From: Halichondria panicea
Taxonomy: Eukaryota > Porifera > Demospongiae > Suberitida > Halichondriidae
Assembly (NCBI RefSeq): GCF_963675165.1
Contig: NC_087383.1
Location: forward strand, 310,001 to 374,000
Reading direction: 5' to 3'
Length of the DNA stretch: 64,000 nt
The notes beneath the pieces are model-generated. The model was not told the DNA's origin and did no database searches. It saw only the letters and a program-made list of their open reading frames with translations. Position 1 is the stretch's first letter. Each line of letters opens with the position of its first letter. Position numbers and translations under genes: made by a program. Below, in pieces: positions 50,601 through 64,000 of this stretch.

Positions 50601-52470
50601 AATTTCCGAACCGTTTTCCCAAGACTCGGTAGCCCCTTCAGAGAATAAAAGCCCTCCAGAGCATAGCTTCACAGAACACAAGAGCTCTGAAGAAGAGCCT
50701 GACATTTCCCCTGGAGAAGAAATGGCTGCCAAAGTAGACAAGAAGCGTCGACGGTCGAAAGCCCTCACGAATTTCAAGAACAAGAGTGTGAGACTCAAGC
50801 AACAGCTCAGCATGAGCTTTAACCTCGCTGGCAATAAAAAACCAGAAGATGATGCCGAGGCGGTACCTACCGTAAAGCCCCTCTCCCCCATTGTTGGTAC
50901 AGAGTGGGATCCTACTTGTCTACTGGAGGAGCTATATTCTGATTATCGTCAAGGCTCTCGAACAGCTGGTAAATCAGGGGAGTCAGCTCGGTATTTCGGT
51001 TATCTGCAAAAGTTGCCAATGAACAAGAGCAAAGCTGCATTTACGAAAGGATTCAAGAGACGATATTTTCGAGCCATGGAAGGAAAGTTGTACTATTTTG
51101 AAGAACGTACTGGGGATAAGGCGCTCGGTTTTGTTAAATTAGAACACTCTCGAATAAATCCCATCCCCGAAAAGCTTCAAATCCAAGTCGTACAGAAAGA
51201 TGGCAAGTCACTGATGGTGAAGGCAACTGATTTGGACGATTTGAACACATGGTATAAGAATCTAAACCTGGAAGCCGCCCACCCCACACAAGCCACACCC
51301 ACTTCACCCCTCTCCCTCCACAATAGAGGTGTGGTCATCATCGATATCGGAGCAGCCTCCGTTCGTGCAGGATACGCTGGTGATGATGCCTACCCGGAGC
51401 TTTTCTTCCCTGCAGTGGCCACTTTGGACCCTAGCAATCAAGAAGACATGGGCTGTGGCATAGCCGCACTTCAGCCTGAAACAAGATTCAGAGCGTTGCA
51501 GATCTACCCTCGAAGAGTTTCTCGTAGAATGGACCAACGAGACGCCAACAGCCAACTGCGAGCATTGGATTCTATCATCAGTTACGTTGTAATGGCATTG
51601 GATTTTGAACCAACCACAACGCAATTGGTTCTCACTCTCTCTCCTACTGTACCTGAAGCAGATCGCAATGACCTCATCGAGCTTCTGTTTGATAGCTACC
51701 AATTTGCTGGACTGTGTGTTCAAGAGCAGGCTATTCTGGCACTCTATTCGTACAATACGACCTCAGGGATTGTGGTGGACATTGGGGATCATACTGATAT
51801 AGTGCCAATCATCGATGGCTATGTCATTGAAGCTGGCGTAACTAGGTTACCATTTGGAGGTAGTGCTATTACTGAGAGTCTTTCGAAGCTAATTACAGCT
51901 AGAGGAATTCGTTACTTCTCTGAGACAGAATCGTACATTATTCGTCTGATCAAAGAGAGCCTTTGTTTCGTGGCTGAAGATTATCTTGAAATAGTGGGAG
52001 ACTGTGAAACCAACACTGTACCGTACACAAATGCAATGGACGTGGACAGATTTCAACTCCCAGACCATCGCAAGGTGATCACTCTGGACAGCGATCGTTT
52101 CAAAGCCCCCGAGGGTCTATTCAGCCCCTCCCTCTGGGGCAGAGACGTGGTGGGTCTACACGATCACGTATGGAAGGCCATTCAAGCCTGCTCTATAGAT
52201 CAACGAAAGCAAGTTGCCAAGAGTGTCTATCTGAGTGGAGGCTGCACCTTGCTACCGGGACTACAAGAGCGCTTACAGAAGGAGCTAAATGTGTTAGCAG
52301 GCTCTGGACTACCCGTGGAAGTACACGCTGGGCCTTCACGACAACACGCCGCATTTATCGGAGCATCTGTGCTTTCGTCTCTGGGCACGTTTAGTCGAGT
52401 GAATGTGGTCACACTAGAAGAGTGGTGTGAGAGCGGAGTAGACGCACTGAACAAATGGAAAACAACTTAG
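47601..52470 (+). CDS. HR1-like / PH / actin-like fusion protein
   Basis: Exons 47601-48063, 48178-49875, 50270-52470 join in phase 1 to give 1453 residues. In order: residues ~20-82 form a helical region (LELRLRQNCQELLNLYKRT, AQSLVTNSQRVTVLKDLL) resembling the HR1/REM-1 Rho-binding region of rhotekin; ~85-880 are acidic and disordered, with six 16-residue repeats (REVSPTLPPDIVAEES) and about 13 octads (VxETPCDV); a basic patch KVDKKRRRSKALTNFKNKS near 877; a PH domain ~955-1055 (YFGYLQKLPMNKSKAAFTKG, FKRRYFRAMEGKLYYFEE, ending WYKNLNLEA); and a full actin fold ~1072-1453 (VRAGYAGDDAYPELFFP, QEQAILALY, SGIVVDIGDH, LSGGCTLLPGLQERLQKE, AAFIGASVLSSLGTF). PH and actin parts lie in one exon, so the fusion does not depend on splice prediction. 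The actin phosphate loops are altered. I know of no described family with this order; function is inferred to be a membrane- and Rho-linked actin-related protein. Confidence 0.88.
48714..49001 (+). repeat. coding minisatellite, six 48-bp units
   Basis: Six nearly identical 48-base units encode REVSPTLPPDIVAEES; only the second (N for S) clearly differs. Such DNA-level identity implies recent expansion. All three minus-strand frames are also open because 48 is a multiple of 3; those are shadows. Confidence 0.97.
49530..49855 (+). repeat. coding repeat, about thirteen 24-bp units
   Basis: Degenerate octads of the form (V/I)-x-x-TP-(C/S/H)-(D/N)-(V/I), for example DETPCDVL, fill the end of exon 2 of the PH-actin gene. 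Many contain a Cys, unusual for a disordered linker. Confidence 0.9.
49975..50106. mobile_element. 114-bp MITE with 26-bp TIRs and 9-bp target duplication
   Basis: Perfect inverted repeats at 49984-50009 and 50072-50097 (outer end CAGAGGAGGTACGACATCCG) are flanked by the direct repeat ATAGCTAGC at 49975-49983 and 50098-50106. A 9-bp duplication fits Mutator-like transposases. It lies in intron 2 of the PH-actin gene. Confidence 0.9.
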
Positions 52471-52747
52471 CATTGAGTGTACAAATTAATTTTTGTGTGT
52501 GTTATGTGTGTAATGTGGTGGTATGTATTATTGGTGAAAATTCGTTGAAATTAATTAGCACAATTTGCATCATTAGTAAACATTCGTTGAATGAGCTAAT
52601 GAGGTTGCTTGGGTTGGTTAATTAATGTAAGAATGTGGCAGCTAGCTAGATAATAGCGCTTGCTTATCTTAGTATTAAAGTTATAGGCCAGTGTTCAATA
52701 GCTAGCTACGTCCACTATTAAAGAGATTCATCACTGTCTACTGTTTA
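52471..52747. other. intergenic, PH-actin to SHB
   Basis: 277 bp between two same-strand genes. AT-rich with short direct repeats (AAATTCGTTGAA, ACATTCGTTGAA); no gene is seen. Confidence 0.5.
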
Positions 52748-57084
<4,337 letters not shown>

Positions 57085-57567
57085 CAGCAGCTGTGTGTAT
57101 TGTACGTGTGAGAAGGAATTTGAACTGTTTGATTGTGTGTGACTACATGTGTGTAAATCAATTTTTGTGTGTAAATTAAATTGAATCATTTTGTTCTATC
57201 GTTTGATCGTTAGTTTGTGCGTTGTATGATTTCACAGTAAGTGTCAATTTTAAATAACAGTCAAAAATCAGTGACACACGCATGGACCTATTATTATATA
57301 TACATTGTATATAATTATCTAAATTTTATTGGTTCTCGACCATAATTATTCTAGAAGATATAATTATAACTAGCTATAGCTATGTACTCGACCACTGACA
57401 CTAGCTGACGTGTTATATACACAGTACTGTACATGTACAAGCAAGAGTATTAATCATCATAATTTATATACAATGTAGGTGGTAATGGTCATCAAAATAA
57501 TTAGTATTACATACTCACGCACGTGTACATTATTATGAACTCATGTTATCAGTTAGAATAATAATGT
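57085..57567. other. convergent intergenic region
   Basis: 483 bp between the ends of two convergent genes. AT-rich, with several ATAATTAT-type runs; no gene or RNA is recognised. Confidence 0.5.
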
Positions 57568-60500
57568 TCAATAGTATGGTCTTCTTGGATTGTTCTGCAG
57601 GGGAGAGAAATTAGATCATAAGTGGCAGAATTTATTAACTACAAACTAGATTATTAATTTTTTGTAAAACTCTATATAGCCCATCGATCTAAGCACACTA
57701 TACTCAAAGAGCTAAATATTTTGAAAATCGGACGTTCGCAACACAAGTTATGGCCTCTCAAACTTAGCTACGAAAACAGGCCTGATATTGAAAAAAACGT
57801 CCACTTATAGCCCACGGTTATTTTCAGAAAAATGAAAATTTGAACCCAAAATAAATTACAGATCTAAGCATCCCATATTGTAGCACTATCAAAGAGCTAC
57901 TAAACCCAAAAAATATTTTTCAAACCGGACGTTCGCAACACAAGTTATGGACAATCAAAGATAACTCCAAAACAGGCCTGATTAATTTTAGTAGATTTTT
58001 AATACTAAAAGGCATATACCCCCCCCCCCACACAACACACATGTTACACACACTTACGAGGGGGTTTGGTCTGAAACGGTACGCCAACATCATTCTCTTA
58101 CGATAGACATCAAAATCGTCATCGCTCTTGGCAACCTCGGCTGGAGGCTCTGCCCCCACTCCACTGTGATCAAATGACTGCTTTCCCCTGGGAGACAGAT
58201 GAACACAGACAGTACAGTGAAGGACTTGATAGATCGACAGACACGTATACTAAATAGCAACACTTGTGCATAGCTTGAGAAGGAACAACACAGCACACAT
58301 GTGTCTTGGTTAACACACACATACAGTACCATTACTTGTGCCTATAATACGTATAATACTTAGCGTTTCAAAGCATGTGTTACCACTGACTTGTTGATTG
58401 GGTCCAGGATACCTTCTTGCTGCGTGCCAAGTCCAGTTCCCTCCGTCCAACCAGATTTCTGCAGCAACTTGAATCCAACATTCTCCTCGGTTAGCTTGTG
58501 CTCTTTGTAGTCAGAGAAATCTATAGTGAAATGGAGTAAGATGAGATTTTACAAGTTCATGTGGTCTGGTTTGTTGGCATTTACAGTACAGTAGAACCTC
58601 GATTATCCGGCCCTCCATTATCCGGAACCTCGATTATCCGGCTTGGCAGTTTTCTTTTTAAATAATTCAGAAAATGGGCGTGTCCCTCAAATGCGCATGC
58701 GCGTTGCAGCTGTTACCATGGAGACATGCCTGCTTATCTTCTGCGCATGCGCAGACAACCATGGGCACTGCTGTTTATCAATAAAGTGGGTGGATCAAGG
58801 CGTGATTTATCTATAAAGTGGGTGGATCAAGGCGTGGTTTATCTATTCGATTATCCGGCATATTCACTTATCCAGCCTCCTTCTGGAACCAAGGTGTCCG
58901 GATAATCGAGGTTCTACTGTACAATAAAATTATGAGCCTGCATGCAGTCTATACGCTATACTCAGGAGAGGCCTATATGCAGCCTTTCTACTATCCCCCC
59001 CCCACACGCACATAAAGACCCCACCTGCTGTTCGTCCCTCCTTGATTGCACTGGCTTTCTCGACAAACATCTCTAGCTCTTTTGGGGGTAAGAAATCTCC
59101 AATGTGATGCTTCTCCTGGTTTAAGAGCGTGATCTCTCGTGCCTTCTCGTACGTCTTCCTCATCTCTTGCATTCTCAGTTTGTGTTCCCACGTCCCCCCT
59201 TCCGTGTCCTCGTCACTGTCATACTCGTAGGCAGCACCCCCACCCGTCCCCTTAGCAGCTGCAGCCTGAGTGGCAGCTTTGATCTCAGCCACCAGTTTGT
59301 TCATCTGCAGACAGACAGTGAGACACATATTGACTGTATGATTGAGAACACATGGATTACTTAACTTGCAGCTATACTAAAACTGTTGAAGAAAATGCAT
59401 GCTATCTTCAAAGCATCGAGATCAATCAACAATCTAACAGGCTGTTCATAGATAAAGGAATAAAGGAAAGATATAGTTTAACATATGACAGATGCGTGTA
59501 ATGTACAAATGAGCAAAAGGGTGACGCACACACAATCACCTCAATTTGTTCCTGGATCTGCTGTTTTTGTGTCTCCGTCAGAGATTGCTGACTCAGCACT
59601 GGAGGGCCACTGAACGAGGAGATGACTTTAGAGATAGTGGTGTCCTCTGTAGTGGGAGGGACTTCAGAGAACCGACTCCTCCTCTTTCTCACAGGGGGGT
59701 CAAGACTTGCTGGGGCTACGGTCCGTTTCTACGTGAACAGTTTTACGCCATTGAACATAAATTGTTATTTGAGGGCTACTGTACCTTTGAGCATGGAGGC
59801 ATAATAACGTAATTGTTACGTACACGTGTAAGAGAGGTAGAGGGAGTGGGAGAGAGGTAGATAGGGGGTGGGAATGGTTTCCTTACTCCCACAAGTCTAA
59901 TGTCTCCAAGACATTAGATTTGTGGGAGTGAGGAAGCTAGTTCAAGATTCTATTATTATTGTGCTTGTTTATTGCAATCAGGCCCTCCAATTTAGCCTAG
60001 ACACAAGTGTATCTAGCTAGGGGGAGGGCCTTCCAAAAATTGATATTTAATCCACTCCTTTCTCCAATCCTGTATCTGAGCAGTATTGTCATGCCTTTTA
60101 TAGGCAAGACCTACATGAGATGTTTGTGGTAAACAAAAGAATGTGAAGTATGTCTACATGTAATTATGATAATGCTGATTAGTATTGTGCAGAATCCTTG
60201 CAACATACGAATAAAGTGTTGGAGATATGGGAAATGCTCCTATATTTATGTGTACACAAAATCCATGTGGGGGGCGGGGCGTGTTCGCGGTTTTTGCTGT
60301 TACCCACAAATTTAATATCGCATGCATGTGCAAAAAGCTGCTATTCCGCAAAGATTAAATCTGCGAAAACCTTTCTAACTGTCTTTATGCGAAAGTTTAT
60401 ACGCTCGAAATATACCCGCTATACAGTACACAGAATAGTAGGGGGAAATCCCACTTACATGTGCTAGCATTGCCACTTGGCTACTTGGTCCAGGAGTGGA

Positions 60501-61335
60501 ACCAATGACCACACCCACTCCAAGGGGTGGGCCATCAGAGAATCGACTCTTTTTCTTCTTAACTGGAGGAGCACCAATAACTGCGTGTGGGGTGCGTGTG
60601 GGGTGTGTGTGTGTGTGCGTGTGGGGGGGGTGTGCGTGTGTGGGGGGTGTGTGGTCAAAATAAAGTAACTCATATAAATCACACGCACGTACCTGTAGTA
60701 ACTGTATGTGCCAGGTTGTCTTGACTACACAGTCCAGCACTGGATAACTGATTGGCCGAGACTTTCTCCGTGTTCCCTTGGCTACTGTTCCCTTGGTTAC
60801 TGTTTAACTCTGGATGTGGAGAACTTAGAAACTGTGAAGCTCTAGGTAGAAAAACAAGAGGTAGGGGATATCAAAACACTACTGGATACTTTAATATTTT
60901 TTTTGTCCATATTAAACTTCTGCAAAAAGTAATCCAATCGAGGTACTCTCCTGATTTTCTTCTTCTAACCACCATCAAAAGGAACATTTTACTATCAATA
61001 TGCAAGCTAGTGTCCGTGTCATGTATACAGTACATACCTGTTTGCTTGTCTTCGTTTAAATCCTTCACGCGTGGTTTATTCAATTTTGCCCCCGGTAACA
61101 GTTTCTTCCTAAACCCTCCGAACTTTATTACCACCGGCTTGGTCTTAGTGACTCGTGAGAACAGAGGCTTGCTTAGTTGGGCCTTCTCAGTAGCCATTTT
61201 ATCTTTCTTGTCCTGTTCCTCTTTTGCTGTCTGTTCCTGCATTTTCCTGAACTGTTCGATGAAGCTGCCATCATTGGAGAAGTTGTTTAGACGTTGCTCT
61301 TCAGTAGGAGCCTCTTCTGGTTCACTCTGATCCAT
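57568..61335 (-). CDS. SUGP1: SUGP1 homologue (G-patch splicing factor) lacking SURP domains
   Basis: SUGP1 is a spliceosomal G-patch protein that activates DHX15 and acts with SF3B1 at branch-point recognition. Exons (minus): 61335-61038, 60839-60693, 60580-60459, 59728-59540, 59304-59025, 58520-58391, 58187-58058, 57594-57568; 440 residues against about 645 in human. Seen: [17 protein letters not shown] (human NKFANDGSFLQQFLKLQ), two [11 protein letters not shown] / [12 protein letters not shown] motifs, [37 protein letters not shown], a G-patch at ~357-385 ([26 protein letters not shown]), [20 protein letters not shown] and the terminal NNPRRPYY, identical to human. The two SURP modules present in human between these blocks are missing and no SURP-like exon lies in the introns. 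The upstream frame before 61335 is open past an apparent acceptor, so a further 5' exon is possible. Confidence 0.92.
57711..57960. repeat. two diverged copies of a satellite-like unit
   Basis: GGACGTTCGCAACACAAGTT occurs at about 57730 and 57927, each followed by ATGG and an AAAACAGGCCTGAT block some 30-40 bases on. The unit resembles the start of the HAUS1 intron satellite (GGATGTTCCCCAACATGAGT near 39988). It lies in SUGP1 intron 7. Confidence 0.7.
58587..58921. mobile_element. pogo/Tigger-like MITE with TA target duplication
   Basis: Element 58589-58919 with perfect 22-base ends CAGTAGAACCTCGATTATCC and inverse, flanked by TA on both sides. The terminal sequence and TA duplication are typical of pogo/Tigger-type Tc1/mariner elements. 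A 30-base internal unit (AAAGTGGGTGGATCAAGGCG) is doubled. It lies in SUGP1 intron 5; no transposase remains. Confidence 0.85.
59735..60470. mobile_element. ~0.7-kb repeat filling SUGP1 intron 3
   Basis: Inverted relative to 33760-34612 and collinear with it over most of its length, including the TAATGTCT hairpin (59888-59938), ACCTACATGAGATGTTTGTG, CATGCCTTTTATAGGCAAG and a family A-like end CTCGAAATATACCCGCTATA (60404-60423). At its edge it includes the last bases and donor of SUGP1 exon 3. Confidence 0.8.
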
Positions 61336-61570
61336 CACACTCTCAGGGAAAAGGTTTGCTGTGGACAACACTTCTCTTCAACAACATTGCTTGCATCACA
61401 CTAGTCTCGCGGGCCATGCGCGTAGGCATAATTATTATGTGACGGAAAAGAATATCACATGCTCTTACTGGTGTGGGCGTGTCTGCACCTCTAGAGAAGA
61501 ACTTGTACACACACAGCTCTGAGCTTCAGCCTCCATTCTAAGCTAGCTATCTTCCAGGAGACAGTAGAAG
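61336..61570. promoter_or_regulatory. shared promoter region SUGP1 / MRH gene
   Basis: 235 bp separate the two divergent start codons. Nothing more specific is seen. Confidence 0.4.
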
Positions 61571-63961
61571 ATGAACTCGTTGCTGTTGCTCGTGGTTGCT
61601 TTGTGTGCAGGCCCTGTGTGGTCCCAAGTTACCCAGGCCCCTGTTGCTGGGCAGTGTGAGCTACAAGGCTATGACCTGCACAGGCTCACAAGGTATTGAC
61701 AATAACAAATAGAGTTGTTGGAAATCGTAGACTAGACAAACTACAGACTAGCTAGCATTCAGTTTGAATTCCGAACGACTATAATTACGTGTTTAATACT
61801 GATGTCACTGTTATAACCTTCTTTTCAGTGTCGACCAATGGACCTTTGATTTACCCAAGACGGCACAGTGGCTTATCCCGACTAATATCAGTGCATCAGA
61901 CGTGGCTTCTGTGAGCGTATCCATGTCTCTATGCAAACCGTTACCGAGCGGCAACTGCAAGTCTAACGAGAATGCTACCGTATGTCAGCACATCATACTC
62001 AAGAATGGAACCTCGGTTGATATAGACCTGGCTAGCTTCGACAAGTCGGAAAAGCTGAATTATCTGGATTCATGTGAGATCCTACTATTGTGCTTCCCCA
62101 TTGGCATACTGTAGTAGATATACACACACACGAAATGTAAGCTACTATTATATCGGCCGTTTCGTATATAAATACACGTAATTTTGATGGTTAGGATGAG
62201 GGGGAGTTCCTGCGTGTTTGTTAGCCATAAATTATGGATTATCTGATCAATAATTATGAATATTAGATAATTATGATATGCACTTTGCATGTGCCGTCAG
62301 CCATTGATAGCGTTCAAAAGAGGTGAATGCTGAGATTGATTGGCTGTTGGCGCTTACCACTCTCCTTGTAGACAGTTGCAGCTCTGAATAGGACTGGCAT
62401 GTGATGTGGTGTAATAAGCCTTGACAATGTTCAGTCCCTTTCATAACTACATAATACGCAGCTAATGTCAGCTGCTACCACACAACACCAAGGCAAACAC
62501 ACAAATTGTGTACATAGTAGCAACGAACATGTTCTTTAATTTGTGTACATGTATCAGAATTCTATCTAGGATTATTTGTTGGGGGGGGGGGAGATGAGAA
62601 TTAAAAGAGAGGAGTGTTTGGGGGTCTTCCTCCGGGAAAATATTAGCTGGTTGGGAGCTAGACTGTTTGGGGAGGAAGCTCCCCCCCCCCCCCCCCCCCC
62701 CACAGAATAGAACCCTATGTAACATGTCCGTAACATCCACTTACACATGTAGCTGCTGGATTCTCTCTTCAACAGAAGTCTCAGATCCCTGTCAACTATA
62801 CTCAATGTGCTTCCGGCAAACTGAATACAATACTCGGCTTTGAGTGTAACGCAACCTCAAAATGGTCCGACAAGAATATCTCTAATTTTGTATTTGCTGA
62901 TGATAGACTCTCTCCGTGTTTTGTGAGTAGTATTAATTTTGTGACATAATTATAATATAATATATAATAGACATTGCTTCTACAACATGCCTAAAAGTTC
63001 TTGAACGTACACTACACACTTGTCTTATCTGTACAGATTGCAATCAATATTTAAAATCATTGTTTTGTGCCACAAAAAGTCTGAGCTACTGTATTATACG
63101 AAACTGATTCTGTGACTATTACAATGCGTTATTAATTTTACTCAGTCTCAGCAATTCTTTCAATCGGCGATGCATAAATAATTGTTTGTTGTTCTTCTCT
63201 TGGGTCTCAGATTGAGATTGCTTTCAAGTACAATGGCTCCTGCTATAATGCTCCTACCGTTGCCCCTGCCAACTGTCAGCTGGATGGATACAACACAAGC
63301 ACTCTATCCAAGTAAGTGATGCTAAAAGTATAATAATTATACAGCTAATCCTCGCGGGCCATACTTTAAAAACTGATACTGCAGACAATGTCACAGTATG
63401 TTTGTGTAGGCCGTATGTACATGTACATTGTATACTTTGAGCGCTTTTGAAAATATAGTTTTCTATTTAGCAATCACGGTATAACTGCATGCCATGGATT
63501 GTCGGAAGGTTGCCTATTTTATAGGTTATTGCCCCCCCCCACACACACACACATACACATACACATACACACAGACAACCGTTCTGGTTTGCTACCGTAC
63601 CACACACGGTGTGCTTCAACGGTACAGAGGACAGACTCTGTACCATCTTCTTCTCGTTCTGTCATGCCATTCCCGAAACCACACTCTTCAATCTAGACAG
63701 CTGTCACAAGGAGAACGCAGCCGTCTGTCAAATTGGTGAGCCGAGGGTTAATTCATATAATCTTTGATTATCTGTGACTTATAGACAAGTGTTTTATTTG
63801 TAACAGAAGAGATTAATTTTGTGTAGCCCTTTAAGAAATTATCTCGGCAATGCCTCAGATTTTACACATCGATCTGCATTGTCTAGGTGAGAGCAAAGAT
63901 GGAGTCAAAGAGAGTGAATACAGTATGGGGCAGTACAAAGAAACAACACGATTCATACCAA
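61571..63961 (+). CDS. secreted/membrane MRH-domain (mannose-6-phosphate receptor-like) protein, 3' partial
   Basis: Exons 61571-61692, 61829-62073, 62753-62922, 63211-63311, 63575-63735, 63887-63961 join in phase to 291 residues and the gene continues off the right edge. Seen: signal peptide (MNSLLLLVVALCAGPVWSQ), then CELQGYDLHRLTSVDQWTF, VSMSLCKPLPSGNCKSNE, ATVCQ, YTQCASGKLNTILGFECN and IEIAFKYNGSCYN, the cysteine pattern of one MRH/IGF2R repeat. A second repeat begins CQLDGYNTSTLS and includes VCFNGTEDRLC and NAAVCQIG. At least two MRH repeats suggest an IGF2R-like multi-repeat receptor or a related lysosomal-sorting protein. The start of exon 3 (62753) was chosen because the alternative acceptor at 62776 would create a stop. 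Whether the mannose-6-phosphate-binding Gln/Arg/Glu/Tyr set is kept cannot be judged without an alignment. Confidence 0.8.
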
Positions 63962-64000
63962 GTAAGAGAGTTGCTACTAATATGCTAGCCCATCATCCTC

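Noticed and set aside
62776-62922. Alternative acceptor (caacag) for exon 3 of the MRH gene.
   Set aside because: Joining to the phase-1 donor at 62073 creates an immediate stop; the acceptor at 62751-62752 keeps the frame.

Overview
The window is nuclear DNA of an intron-rich, compact animal genome. Genes lie a few hundred bases apart, introns are often 40-120 bases, nearly all splice sites are GT..AG, and several families are animal-specific or animal-typical (Homer, an SHB-type SH2 adaptor, CREB3-like bZIP, HAUS1, SCAPER). Together with the divergence from vertebrate proteins this suggests an early-branching animal, most likely a sponge. That last step is inference: there is no rRNA or mitochondrial marker here. 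I built the gene models by matching remembered family sequences to the six frames and requiring consistent splice phases; every multi-exon model below closes in frame.

Layout: 360-9296 (-) SCAPER, C-terminus off the left edge; 9545-12373 (-) PDIA3/ERp57; 12625-13703 (-) ribosomal protein uL22/RPL17, with a leader exon near 13832-13851; 13971-14995 (+) KXD1; 15466-20933 (-) Homer; 21403-23180 (+) CREB3-like membrane bZIP; 23411-25213 (-) STK16-like kinase; 25214-30724 a gene-poor, repeat-rich stretch with one candidate small gene and decayed duplicated exons; 30725-30894 (+) an orphan last exon of transketolase; 31097-39241 (+) UBA6 in 32 exons; 39467-43289 (-) HAUS1, with a satellite array in its largest intron; 43531-45603 (+) intronless EIF2B5; 45911-47212 (-) LYSMD3/4-like; 47601-52470 (+) a 1453-residue protein joining an HR1-like region, long repeats, a PH domain and a complete actin-like domain; 52748-57084 (+) SHB-family adaptor; 57568-61335 (-) a SUGP1 homologue without SURP domains; 61571-63961 (+) the start of a mannose-6-phosphate-receptor-like (MRH) protein running off the right edge.

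The genes are mostly unlinked housekeeping and signalling functions, not a pathway. Several are divergent neighbours sharing 235-470 bp (RPL17/KXD1, Homer/CREB3L, HAUS1/EIF2B5, LYSMD3/PH-actin, SUGP1/MRH). Themes that recur are ER proteostasis and secretory traffic (PDIA3, CREB3L, MRH protein, STK16), ubiquitin activation (UBA6), lysosome positioning (KXD1) and the cytoskeleton (HAUS1, PH-actin, Homer).

Non-coding DNA holds many short inverted-repeat elements, two with clear target-site duplications, minisatellites, a palindromic satellite, and CA-rich tracts that repeatedly abut 3' splice sites. The most unusual object is the HR1-PH-actin fusion gene; the next most interesting is a repeat shared by introns of UBA6 and SUGP1 that carries the SUGP1 exon 3 splice donor.
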